A DNA stretch of 64,000 bases, taken from positions 94,280 to 158,279 of the forward strand of contig JAAUZD010000004.1 in the NCBI GenBank assembly GCA_014804785.1. Reading direction: 5' to 3'. The stretch is from Lachnospiraceae bacterium (GTDB lineage Bacteria; Bacillota; Clostridia; Lachnospirales; Lachnospiraceae). Position 1 is the stretch's first letter. Every line of letters starts with the position of its first letter. Below, piece by piece: positions 57,034 to 64,000 of the stretch. Below the pieces are notes generated by a model. That model did not search any database. It was not told the origin of the DNA and saw only the letters and a list, made by a program, of their open reading frames with translations. Position numbers and translations under genes: made by a program.

Positions 57034-57156
57034 GATAACCTCCGTTAAATCATTTTATCTATGGTAACTCTCTATTATCTTATGAATTATTACAAATTTG
57101 TTACATCTGTTAATAAATATATCACTTACAATATCATCTGTCAACCGCAGGAAATA

Positions 57157-57190
57157 GTTCCCAGACTACTACATCTAGTAGTCTGGGAAC
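57157..57190. repeat. Perfect 15-bp inverted repeat upstream of the NlpC/P60 gene
   Basis: GTTCCCAGACTACTA and TAGTAGTCTGGGAAC flank the loop CATC. It lies about 125 bases before the NlpC/P60 ATG and just downstream of the trxB terminator. No T tract follows, so it is either an operator or a leader hairpin. Confidence 0.7.
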
Positions 57191-57204
57191 CGTAAACAGC
57201 ATGT

Positions 57205-57240
57205 AAAAAGCCTGAAAAGGGCATTTCTCCTTTTTCAGGC
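57205..57240 (-). terminator. Terminator after trxB
   Basis: GCCTGAAAAAGG pairs with CCCTTTTCAGGC, then TTTTTAC on the minus strand, about 45 bases after the trxB stop. It ends the metalloprotease-metF-SDR-trxB transcript. Confidence 0.85.
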
Positions 57241-57281
57241 CAAAAAATTTTTTTGGAAATAAATTTACATTTTTGTAATTA

Positions 57282-58202
57282 TCATTCTTTCCTGTTCTGT
57301 AGATATTCTAATATAGAAGTAATTGCATTCGCCCCATCAGCAACTGCTGTGACAACCTGCCTTAATTTCTTTTGGCGGACATCTCCTGCTGCAAAAATCC
57401 CCGGTGTGCTCAAGGCACAATCCTCCCCTGCCAACAGATACCCCTTGGCATCAAACTCTGCCACCTCTTTCAGAATATCACTGGCAGGGGTAATCCCCAC
57501 CGCTACAAAGACTCCGTCCACTAAAATCTTCTCTTTTTTTCCTGTCTTTACATTTTTCACACAAAGCACCTGCACCTGCTCTTCGCCTTCAATCCGTTCT
57601 GCCACTGTATCCCAGAGTATTTCCACGTTTGTCAGCGCCATCACTTCTCTCTGCAAAACCGCTGCCGCCCGCAACTCGTCCCGTCTATGGATCAAGTATA
57701 CTTTTTGGCATCCTCTTGACAGGAAAATGGCGTCCTCCACAGCAACGTCTCCTCCGCCTATAACCGCCGTCACCTTTCCTTTAAAAAAAGCGCCGTCACA
57801 GGTAGCACAATAGGAAACTCCCATACCTGCAAATTCTTCTTCCCCCGGTATGTTCAATTTTGCATGTGTAGCTCCCATAGCCGCCAGCACCGTTCTGGCT
57901 TTTATTTCTTCCTGTGTCGTAACAACCGTAAATCCTTCCGGCTCTTCCTTCTTTACCGCAAGGGCGGAAGCCTCTTTAAATTCACATGCCAAATTATCCG
58001 CATGCTCCCTGAACTTCACCCCTAAATCAAATCCGCCTATTCCGGGAAGTCCCGGGTAATTATCCACCTCATAAGTATTAAGAACCTGTCCGCCGCTCAT
58101 GGGGTTCTGCTCCAATGTGACAGCCTTAAGTCCTGCCCTTTTTGCATAAATGGATGCAGACAAACCTGCCGGACCGGAGCCAATTATTACAACATCATAC
58201 AT
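57282..58202 (-). CDS. trxB: Thioredoxin reductase (TrxB-like)
   Basis: 306 residues, normal length. It uses NAD(P)H through FAD and a redox-active disulfide to reduce thioredoxin or a similar partner. FAD site VVIIGSGPAGLSASIYAKRA, disulfide CATCDG near 133-136, nucleotide site VIGGGDVAVEDA and the C-terminal FAD motif STPGIFAAGDVR are all present. The ATG at 58202 is six bases from GGAGG. It is last in the operon with metF and an SDR. Confidence 0.95.
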   Translation of the reverse strand: MYDVVIIGSGPAGLSASIYAKRAGLKAVTLEQNPMSGGQVLNTYEVDNYPGLPGIGGFDLGVKFREHADNLACEFKEASALAVKKEEPEGFTVVTTQEEIKARTVLAAMGATHAKLNIPGEEEFAGMGVSYCATCDGAFFKGKVTAVIGGGDVAVEDAIFLSRGCQKVYLIHRRDELRAAAVLQREVMALTNVEILWDTVAERIEGEEQVQVLCVKNVKTGKKEKILVDGVFVAVGITPASDILKEVAEFDAKGYLLAGEDCALSTPGIFAAGDVRQKKLRQVVTAVADGANAITSILEYLQNRKE

Positions 58203-58227
58203 AGGAATCCTCCATTTACTCATTTAA

Positions 58228-58959
58228 CTATATCCAGCCGCCATCCATGGTAATAATCTGACCTGTAAGATAGGATGGAGATTGAATCACTTGACGTATC
58301 ATTTCTGCTGCTTCTTCAGCGCTTCCTAAACGATCTGCCGGGATTTCTTCCCGAAGTTCCTCCATCTCCTCCTCAGAAAAGCATGCATTCATACTTGTAT
58401 CGATTACGCCAAAAGCAACTCCGTTTACCTGAATGCCGCTGGGCGCCAGTTCCTTTGCCAGCGCTTTGGTAAAGCTGTTCACACCGCCTTTAGACGCACT
58501 GTATGCTACTTCCATGGAAGCGCCCACATTACCCCAGACAGAAGATACATTAATAATCTTTCCCTCTTTACGCCGCACCATCTGGGGTATCACAAGCCGG
58601 CTTGTATAAAACAAAGCATTCAGATTCGTGTCTATCACATGATGCCACTGCTCTAAAGTCATATCTGTCAAAAGTCCTACATAAGAAATCGCTGCATTAT
58701 GAATTAGGACATGGATTTCTCCTGCCTGTTCAATCATTGTTTCCACCTGCATCGGATCCGATACATCGCAAAGCGCAATTTCGCAGGAAATCGGATAGTT
58801 CTCCTCCAGTTCCCGCTTGATTCGTTTGATTTCTTCTTCCGAATTTCTGCACACCAGGAATAAGTCGTAGCCTTCCTTAGCAAGAATCCGTGCCGTTGCC
58901 TCTCCAACTCCCCGTGACGCGCCTGTAATCAATACCTTTTTCCTCATACCTGCACCCAT
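58228..58959 (-). CDS. Short-chain dehydrogenase/reductase, FabG-like
   Basis: 243 residues. The NAD(P) site is VLITGASRGVGEA; the catalytic set is Ser in NVSSVWG, and YSASKGG with the Tyr-xxx-Lys. The C-terminus YLTGQIITMDGGWI is typical of 3-oxoacyl-ACP reductases. The position between metF and trxB does not point to fatty-acid synthesis, so the true substrate is open. Start choices are ATG 58965, 58959 or 58947; 58959 has AAGGA at the best distance and follows the metF stop by eight bases. Confidence 0.88.
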   Translation of the reverse strand: MGAGMRKKVLITGASRGVGEATARILAKEGYDLFLVCRNSEEEIKRIKRELEENYPISCEIALCDVSDPMQVETMIEQAGEIHVLIHNAAISYVGLLTDMTLEQWHHVIDTNLNALFYTSRLVIPQMVRRKEGKIINVSSVWGNVGASMEVAYSASKGGVNSFTKALAKELAPSGIQVNGVAFGVIDTSMNACFSEEEMEELREEIPADRLGSAEEAAEMIRQVIQSPSYLTGQIITMDGGWI

Positions 58960-58967
58960 GCGCATCC

Positions 58968-59840
58968 TTAAATAAGATTTTTTATCCCATCGCAGATTCT
59001 TCCTGCTACTTTGGGATTATTCATGGTAAAAATATGAATACCTTCCACATCATTTGCAATTAGATCCACAATCTGATTGATTGCATATGCCATTCCTGCG
59101 TCAAAAAGAGCCTCCTTGTTTTCCTCATATTTATGAAGAATCCTTTCAAATTTCCTGGGAAGGGATGCGCCGCAGGTATTGACCATCCTTTCAATCTGCG
59201 CTTTGTTCGTAACCGGCATGATACCCGCCTCCACCGGAACATTTATTCCGGCAATTCTTGTCTTCTCATAAAAACGGTAAAACGCTTCATTATCAAAAAA
59301 CAACTGCGATATCAAATGAGAAGCACCTGCGTCCACTTTCTTTTTCAGATTATGGATATCAGTAATTGCGTCAACTGCCTCCAAATGTGTCTCCGGATAG
59401 CATGCACCGCTGATATGGAAATCTCCCTGGCTTTTGATGAATTCTACCAGTTCGTTGGCATACTTGAAGTCATGCTTCATTGGAACATTTGGGTTCACGT
59501 CTCCCCTTAATGCAAGTATATTCTCAATTTCCGCTTCCTTAAGCTGCGTTAAGATTTCATTGATCTCTTCCTTTCCATAATGCAGACAGGTCAGATGGAC
59601 AATTGGTTCTACTCCATAATTATTTTTGATTTTTTTGGCAATTTCCACTGTCCGATTGTCCGCTGTACTTCCTCCGGCTCCAAACGTTACGCTGATAAAG
59701 TCAGGGTGCAGATCGCACAACCGCTCTAATGTAGCATCAATGTTCTTCAGTGCCTCCTCCTTCTTCGGCGGAAATATCTCAAATGATAAAATCGGTTTTC
59801 CTTTACTTTTCTTTGCTTCAAAAATTTCACTTACTCTCAT
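58968..59840 (-). CDS. metF: 5,10-methylenetetrahydrofolate reductase
   Basis: 290 residues. It reduces methylene-THF to methyl-THF, the methyl donor for methionine synthesis. Recognisable are LSFEIFPPKKEEAL, SVTFGAGGSTADNRT, ALRGDVNPN, SGACYPETH and LISQLFFDNEAFYRF. There is no extra C-terminal domain. Its start overlaps the end of the preceding metalloprotease gene by four bases (ATGA), so translation is coupled. metY, also in methionine synthesis, lies 2.7 kb upstream but in a separate transcript. Confidence 0.96.
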   Translation of the reverse strand: MRVSEIFEAKKSKGKPILSFEIFPPKKEEALKNIDATLERLCDLHPDFISVTFGAGGSTADNRTVEIAKKIKNNYGVEPIVHLTCLHYGKEEINEILTQLKEAEIENILALRGDVNPNVPMKHDFKYANELVEFIKSQGDFHISGACYPETHLEAVDAITDIHNLKKKVDAGASHLISQLFFDNEAFYRFYEKTRIAGINVPVEAGIMPVTNKAQIERMVNTCGASLPRKFERILHKYEENKEALFDAGMAYAINQIVDLIANDVEGIHIFTMNNPKVAGRICDGIKNLI

Positions 59841-60661
59841 AATCCTTTTCCTCTTTCATTTTTCTGTTTTCTTTTTAACTGGGGGAAAATGTCAATTTCC
59901 TCTGTATAATCTATCCATCCCAGGTGATATGCAGTAATCGGTGATACAACATTCACGATCTTGTCATCATATTTCCTGCCTCTCTCATCTGCTACTGTAT
60001 ACATAATTTCCAGGGGATATGCTTTTTTCACGTAATCCGTAACTTCTTTTGTGTATTCCGCATCTTTATATAGATCATGGGCGCCAAACACATGCAGAAT
60101 CTCATGGGCATAAGCCGCCGGCGTCTCTTCTCCTTCCAAGATTACGCTTTCTTTTGGATTATCTATGCCGTCATATACGATAGCATACGAAGAAACCGGA
60201 TTATTGACAAAGACCAAAAGGGCAATTCCTTCTGCATCATATTCCTCCATCAATCCTTCATAATCCACCTTGCTTTCTACCCACAATGCAATCTCTTCAT
60301 CCAATTTATCTACAAAATCATATTGATCGCATATCGGAAATTTCACTCTGGCATTTCCCGTAAGATTCCTATTTTCCTGCCAGTCATAGACAAGTTCCAC
60401 TTTCGTATGATACTGCTCAGCGCAGTCCTCTATGTACTCGCATGCAATTTCTAATTTGGAAAGCACCTCTTCCTTTTCTTCTTTTCCCCAACTGCTCTCT
60501 GTGGTATTCACATACAGACTGTAAAGCAGGTTCTTCCCGCTTAAATAGCAGGCACTGCCCAACCCATAGCTGCTCCTGGGATTTCCCAACGCCCCTACTG
60601 GTATGTCCACCAGCATCATAATCACTGACATGGCAACTGCCACAATCTTCATTGTACCCAT
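59837..60661 (-). CDS. Secreted zinc metalloprotease-like protein (HExxHxxGxxD)
   Basis: 274 residues. An N-terminal signal or anchor segment (about 4-26) is followed by a domain with HEILHVFGAHD at 186-196. This HExxHxxGxxD pattern has Asp as third zinc ligand, as in aspzincin/snapalysin-like enzymes, and a later YHLGWID. The rest is not recognised. It should act outside the membrane; the substrate is unknown. The ATG at 60661 has AAAGGA nine bases upstream, while the ATG at 60670 abuts it. It overlaps metF by four bases, an unusual partner. A perfect palindrome sits at its promoter. Confidence 0.75.
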   Translation of the reverse strand: MGTMKIVAVAMSVIMMLVDIPVGALGNPRSSYGLGSACYLSGKNLLYSLYVNTTESSWGKEEKEEVLSKLEIACEYIEDCAEQYHTKVELVYDWQENRNLTGNARVKFPICDQYDFVDKLDEEIALWVESKVDYEGLMEEYDAEGIALLVFVNNPVSSYAIVYDGIDNPKESVILEGEETPAAYAHEILHVFGAHDLYKDAEYTKEVTDYVKKAYPLEIMYTVADERGRKYDDKIVNVVSPITAYHLGWIDYTEEIDIFPQLKRKQKNERGKGL

Positions 60662-60690
60662 AAATATCATTCCTTTCCACCATGCATATT

Positions 60691-60710
60691 TATGTACTTG
60701 TACATATCAA
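60691..60710 (-). promoter_or_regulatory. Palindromic operator within the candidate promoter of the metalloprotease-metF operon
   Basis: TATGTAC and GTACATA flank TT (60691-60706), a perfect palindrome. A possible -35 TTGATA (60710-60705) partly overlaps it, with TATGCA 16 bases downstream as a weak -10. This arrangement fits repressor control, but the regulator is unknown. Confidence 0.45.
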
Positions 60711-60746
60711 ATGTCAGCACGCCTTGCGAACCGACTTATTAAACTT

Positions 60747-60775
60747 AAAAAGCACGAGCCATACGGCTCGTACTT
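60747..60775 (-). terminator. Terminator after the 73-residue protein gene
   Basis: AGTACGAGCC pairs with GGCTCGTGCT around GTAT, then TTTTTAAG on the minus strand. Confidence 0.85.
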
Positions 60776-60819
60776 CATTATACTTGATTCTTCTTATTTT
60801 TTCCAGAAATTTGTTTATC

Positions 60820-61041
60820 TTAACCAATGCTTGGTCCTTTGAATAAGCCCTTAAGCCCGTCTTCTGATGAAATAGAATCAATAATCTTATCCATCTCAGC
60901 CTTAGATTTTGCATCTTTACATTTTAAAATAATATGCTCTTTCTCTGTTTCATTTAGGCCTTCATAGCCTTCCTTTACGCGCTCATCCATCATAAGCGCC
61001 ATGCCAAGTCCCAGAGGAAGATCTGAAAATCTATTATCCAT
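60820..61041 (-). CDS. Small conserved-looking hypothetical protein (73 aa)
   Basis: 73 residues. There is a Met/Leu-rich start (SDLPLGLGMALMMDERVKEG), then a charged helical region (EKEHIILKCKDAKSKAEMDK) and a short end. No membrane segment or signal peptide. I do not recognise a named family, though the layout is like small cytosolic proteins common in Clostridia. GGAGGTG precedes the ATG by about nine bases and a clean terminator follows, so it is very likely real. It lies 45 bases downstream of gtrA. Confidence 0.7.
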   Translation of the reverse strand: MDNRFSDLPLGLGMALMMDERVKEGYEGLNETEKEHIILKCKDAKSKAEMDKIIDSISSEDGLKGLFKGPSIG

Positions 61042-61086
61042 TTGTATTCACACCTCCAGAAATAGTATGTGAATACATGGATCTTT

Positions 61087-61518
61087 TTATTCTTTTTCCT
61101 TCTTTTTAAAAACAAAAAATTTGCTGATAATATAATTGGCGATTGTAACCAGCACGGCAGATGTAATCTTACTGATTCCATCATGGATACCCATCAGTGT
61201 CACCATTACAAACATGACAGCCATATCCAGGAACAGCGTCGACAATCTGGAGGCAGAAAACTGCATTGCCTCTTTAAAAATGTCCTTTTCCTTACTTTTA
61301 AAAACAAATTTCCGATTCGTCACATATGCAAACGCCACACCTGCAATCCACGATAAGATATTTGCAATCTGCAGCTGAAGCGCATTTTCTGCATCCAGAA
61401 ACGTATATACACTGGCAAAATAGACAAACCAGCTGACCAATGTTGTCATGACTCCCACTACTACATAATTGACCAGCTCCTCATATTTTTTATATAGATC
61501 CAATATTTTTTCTTTCAT
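61087..61518 (-). CDS. GtrA family membrane protein
   Basis: 143 residues with four membrane helices, the full GtrA fold (ELVNYVVVGVMTTLVSWFVY, ANILSWIAGVAFAYVTNRKFVF, FFVFKKK). GtrA proteins are thought to flip polyprenyl-phosphate-linked sugars in surface glycosylation. It is a stand-alone version of the GtrA domain fused to the GT2 enzyme at 51.5 kb. No glycosyltransferase is adjacent, so its partner is unknown. Confidence 0.9.
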   Translation of the reverse strand: MKEKILDLYKKYEELVNYVVVGVMTTLVSWFVYFASVYTFLDAENALQLQIANILSWIAGVAFAYVTNRKFVFKSKEKDIFKEAMQFSASRLSTLFLDMAVMFVMVTLMGIHDGISKITSAVLVTIANYIISKFFVFKKKEKE

Positions 61519-61602
61519 TATCTTTCTCCGTCTCTATCTTTTTACTCTTCCTGCTTATGATAACAATTATCATCATAGCATCAGATAAAAACTTCGTCAA
61601 TT

Positions 61603-62886
61603 TTATATTGCTGCTAATGCCTGTGCCAAATCTGCTATCAGATCTTCCTTATCTTCCAAACCACAGGAAATGCGAACTAATCCTGCCGGAACGCCTGCTG
61701 CTATAAGCTGTTCCTCTGTCATCTGCCGGTGGGTTGACGTTGCAGGATTCAGACAACAGGTTCTGGCATCCGCCACATGTGTTTCAATCGCTGCCAGTTT
61801 TAAATGCTTCATAAAAGTTTCCGCTGCTTTTCGGCCACCCTTTAATTCAAAAGACACCACGCCGCAGCCGCCGTGAGGCATATATTTTTTTGCGATCTCA
61901 TAATATTTGTCCCCTTGAAGTCCTGGATAATTTACATAAGCTACCTGTGGCTGCTCTTTAAGAAATTCAGCCACTGCCTGTCCATTTTCTACATGACGCG
62001 GCATCCTTACATGAAGCGATTCCAAACCAAGATTTAAAATATAAGCATTTTGAGGAGACTGAATACATCCAAGATCACGCATAAGCTGTGATGTACATTT
62101 GGTAATAAAGGCTCCCTCCATTCCAAATTTTTCAGCATAGGTGACCCCGTGGTAAGATTCGTCCGGTGTACAGAGCCCCGGAAACTTATCGGCATGCGCC
62201 ATCCAGTCGAATTTGCCTGCATCCACAATCGCTCCGCCCACTGCCGCCCCATGTCCGTCCATGTATTTGGTTGTAGAATGCGTAACAATGTCCGCTCCCC
62301 ACTCAATTGGACGGCAGTTGACTGGCGTTGGAAATGTATTATCTACGATAAGCGGAACCCCATGTTCATGTGCCGCTTTGGCAAATTTTTCAATATCAAG
62401 GACAGTCAGCGCCGGATTTGCAATGGACTCTCCGAATACTGCTCTGGTATTTTCCTGAAAAGCTGCGTCCAATTCTTCTGTTGTGCAATCGGGAGAGACG
62501 AACGTAACCTCAATTCCCATTTTTGCCATCGTAACAGAAATCAAGTTAAAAGTCCCACCATAAATAGAGGAAGAAGACACGATATGACTTCCGCATTCAC
62601 AAATATTAAAAAGCGCCATAAAATTTGCTGCCTGTCCCGAAGAGGTAAGCATGGCAGCCGCTGCCCCTTCAAGCTCTGCTATCTTAGCTGCCACATAATC
62701 ATTGGTAGGGTTCTGAAGCCTGGTATAAAAATATCCTGATGCCTCAAGATCAAACAATTTCCCCATATCCTCACTGGTAGCATATTTGAACGTAGTAGAC
62801 TGGATAATTGGTATCTGCCTGGGCTCTCCGTTCCCCGGCATATAGCCTGCCTGCACACATTTTGTATTCAACTTGTAATCGCTCAT
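61603..62886 (-). CDS. metY: O-acetylhomoserine sulfhydrylase
   Basis: 427 residues, normal length. It forms homocysteine from O-acetylhomoserine and sulfide with PLP. Conserved features are TKCVQAGYMPG, YFYTRLQNPTNDYVAAKIAELEG (in two parts), SSSSIYGGTFNL, VDNTFPTP, the PLP Lys in THSTTKYMDGHG and the C-terminal RISCGLEDKEDL. The ATG at 62886 is supported by GGAGG 5-6 bases upstream and gives the family's usual N-terminus. The frame stays open for a further 49 codons upstream, without a ribosome binding site at its ATG (63033). Confidence 0.96.
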   Translation of the reverse strand: MSDYKLNTKCVQAGYMPGNGEPRQIPIIQSTTFKYATSEDMGKLFDLEASGYFYTRLQNPTNDYVAAKIAELEGAAAAMLTSSGQAANFMALFNICECGSHIVSSSSIYGGTFNLISVTMAKMGIEVTFVSPDCTTEELDAAFQENTRAVFGESIANPALTVLDIEKFAKAAHEHGVPLIVDNTFPTPVNCRPIEWGADIVTHSTTKYMDGHGAAVGGAIVDAGKFDWMAHADKFPGLCTPDESYHGVTYAEKFGMEGAFITKCTSQLMRDLGCIQSPQNAYILNLGLESLHVRMPRHVENGQAVAEFLKEQPQVAYVNYPGLQGDKYYEIAKKYMPHGGCGVVSFELKGGRKAAETFMKHLKLAAIETHVADARTCCLNPATSTHRQMTEEQLIAAGVPAGLVRISCGLEDKEDLIADLAQALAAI

Positions 62887-63119
62887 ATTGTCCTCCATTC
62901 TAATTATCATTTCCGTCAGCAAGTCATCCTCTGACTGCGCGTCCTGCTGATTCCTATCGTAACCGCCAATACGATACTGCACTTCTTCTATGCTGAACAT
63001 ATTATCTATGCTTTTTGCCTGTTCTTCAACCATATTGGATTCACTTCAACGCAAAGATGCATTTTCCGTATATTTAAAGACATTCTTCGACATCTTAATT
63101 GCTGCCTGATGATGTAGAA
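62887..63119. other. Leader region of metY
   Basis: 233 bases in which I looked for SAM riboswitch or T-box signatures and found none. An in-frame open extension of metY covers 62887-63033. It may be an unusual leader or chance. Confidence 0.4.
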
Positions 63120-63326
63120 TCACTTTATTTTCTTTACCTTCTCTATCGTGCCGTTCGGCCTCTGAATAGAAATATTTTCCAACTGTCCACGCAGATTTCC
63201 CTTTACACTATCAATATACTTCTGACGAAGTTCTTTTTGTTCTGCTCTTTCTTCTTCTGACAACCCATCTGCCTGTGATTTGTGATATAATTCATTTATT
63301 CGTTTGATGGTTTCTTCCATTGTCAT
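63120..63326 (-). CDS. DUF896/YnzC-family small protein
   Basis: 68 residues. The pattern EETIKRINELYHKSQADGLS, then EEERAEQKELRQKYIDSVKGN and a basic end KVKKIK matches DUF896 (UPF0291), small helical-hairpin proteins of Firmicutes whose YnzC member is expressed with the SOS response in Bacillus. The role here is unknown. AGGAG lies nine bases from the ATG. Confidence 0.92.
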   Translation of the reverse strand: MTMEETIKRINELYHKSQADGLSEEERAEQKELRQKYIDSVKGNLRGQLENISIQRPNGTIEKVKKIK

Positions 63327-63521
63327 ATTTCATCTCTCCTACTATTACACATTTTATCATGCCATGCTCTTTATAGATTATAATATATGTCATAATTAAA
63401 TCTAAATTTAATTATTCGGTTCCCGGAATAAATCTAGTTACAATACTTTCTATCCACTCAATTGCATATGTTATTTTAAACATGTGTAACATTATCCAAC
63501 AAGTCAGCTTATTGTAATAAC
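63327..63521. other. Intergenic region between DUF896 gene and tRNA cluster
   Basis: About 195 AT-rich bases with short self-complementary runs (for example AATTAAAT...ATTTAATT near 63396-63413). No gene or RNA family recognised. Confidence 0.5.
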
Positions 63522-63555
63522 AAAAATAGCCTAAACCGAATGTTTAAGCTATTTC
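63522..63555 (-). terminator. Terminator of the tRNA cluster
   Basis: AAATAGCTTAAAC pairs with GTTTAGGCTATTT (one G-T), followed by TTG on the minus strand, immediately after tRNA-Leu. Confidence 0.8.
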
Positions 63556-63558
63556 CAA

Positions 63559-63644
63559 TGCCGGCGACCGGAATCGAACCGGTACGGGAGATTAGTCCCG
63601 CAGGATTTTAAGTCCTGTGCGTCTGCCAGTTCCGCCACGCCGGC
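63559..63644 (-). tRNA. tRNA-Leu (anticodon TAA)
   Basis: 86 bases. Acceptor stem GCCGGCG/CGCCGGC with discriminator A, a long variable arm (GCGGGACTAATCTCCCGT) as expected for Leu, T-loop GGTTCGATTCC and anticodon loop CTTAAAA with TAA. CCA is not encoded. Last of four tRNAs in transcription order. Confidence 0.97.
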
Positions 63645-63667
63645 ATAATCAATATAAAATTGATTAG

Positions 63668-63740
63668 TGGGACCTATAGGGCTCGAACCTATGACCCTCT
63701 GCTTGTAAGGCAGATGCTCTCCCAGCTGAGCTAAGATCCC
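63668..63740 (-). tRNA. tRNA-Val (anticodon TAC)
   Basis: 73 bases. Acceptor GGGATCT/AGGTCCC with discriminator A, D-arm TAGCTCAGCTGGGAGAGC, anticodon loop CTTACAA with TAC, and T-loop GGTTCGAGCC. CCA not encoded. Confidence 0.97.
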
Positions 63741-63758
63741 ATATTTTATTTTGCTAAA

Positions 63759-63832
63759 CGACCCGGATGGGACTCGAACCCACGACCTCCGCCGTGACAG
63801 GGCGGCGCTCTAACCAACTGAGCCACCGGGCC
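63759..63832 (-). tRNA. tRNA-Asp (anticodon GTC)
   Basis: 74 bases. Acceptor GGCCCGG/CCGGGTC with discriminator G, the Asp identity base; anticodon loop CTGTCAC with GTC; T-loop GGTTCGAGTCC. CCA not encoded. Confidence 0.97.
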
Positions 63833-63893
63833 AATGTCTTATAACTACAAAACTCCAATCAGCACGTCTTAAAACCGTCCTATTAGACGAAAA

Positions 63894-63967
63894 TGGACCT
63901 TCGGGGACTCGAACCCAGGACCGACCGGTTATGAGCCGGTTGCTCTAACCAACTGAGCTAAAGGTCC
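63894..63967 (-). tRNA. tRNA-Met (anticodon CAT)
   Basis: 74 bases. Acceptor GGACCTT/AAGGTCC with discriminator A; anticodon loop CTCATAA with CAT. It lacks the initiator-type C1-A72 mismatch and three G-C pairs, so it is an elongator tRNA. Ile-tRNA with lysidine-modified CAT cannot be fully excluded from sequence alone. Confidence 0.9.
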
Positions 63968-64000
63968 GTATACCCTATGGGTCATATGATGCCCTTTGGG

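Overview
The window looks like chromosomal DNA from a low-to-mid GC, anaerobic, probably motile gut Firmicute of the Lachnospiraceae type. This rests on several observations: a butyrate-type operon in the order thl-crt-hbd-bcd-etfB-etfA, YesM/YesN-type two-component control of a sugar ABC transporter, a GH94 disaccharide phosphorylase, DUF6062/DUF2225/DUF6106-like proteins, AGGAGG ribosome binding sites and TTGNNN-17-TATAAT promoters. Nearly all genes lie on the minus strand. No phage, CRISPR array or rRNA was seen.

Layout. 0-6 kb: regulators (TetR, MocR), DUF2225 and glutaminyl-tRNA synthetase. 6-11 kb: a PocR-GAF-PAS-GGDEF-EAL c-di-GMP enzyme just downstream of guaB, then a small membrane protein. 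11-15.4 kb: a threonine-branch operon (HTH-ACT regulator, homoserine dehydrogenase, a phosphoglycerate-mutase-like probable homoserine kinase, aspartate kinase) behind a near-consensus promoter. 15.4-20.1 kb: gatCAB and a serpin lipoprotein. 20.2-21.8 kb: a chemoreceptor with a double palindromic operator. 22-32 kb: a complete beta-disaccharide locus (GH94 phosphorylase, phosphohexomutase, histidine kinase, solute-binding protein, two permeases, AraC-type response regulator). It would import a disaccharide, split it with phosphate and feed hexose-phosphate into glycolysis while conserving ATP. 32-36.9 kb: a membrane-anchored lipase, a second chemoreceptor, and mtnA with a small coupled membrane protein.

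36.9-37.8 kb is a gene-poor patch holding a 153-bp palindromic element and a separate long inverted repeat of about 477 bp. The latter has ~195-bp arms, G-quadruplex-type tracts and nested central hairpins. 38-43 kb: an OmpR-type two-component system with an FtsX-type ABC exporter, probably an antimicrobial-peptide or envelope-stress module. 43-49.3 kb: the butyryl-CoA operon. 49.4-50.3 kb: two more copies of the palindromic element, in opposite orientation, flank a 5'-truncated traX. One copy supplies its apparent start codon and first ~20 codons.

50.4-64 kb: an M23 peptidase, two linked glycosyltransferases of the polyprenyl-phosphate-sugar type, hpf, an intergenic cluster of DnaA-box-like sequences, an SH3-NlpC/P60 endopeptidase, trxB, an SDR reductase, metF, a secreted HExxHxxGxxD metalloprotease, GtrA, metY, DUF896 and four tRNA genes (transcribed in the order Met, Asp, Val, Leu).

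Most likely to be new: the long inverted repeat, the mosaic palindromic element family and its fusion to traX, and the DnaA-box cluster away from dnaA. All function statements come from reading motifs and context; no database search was run.
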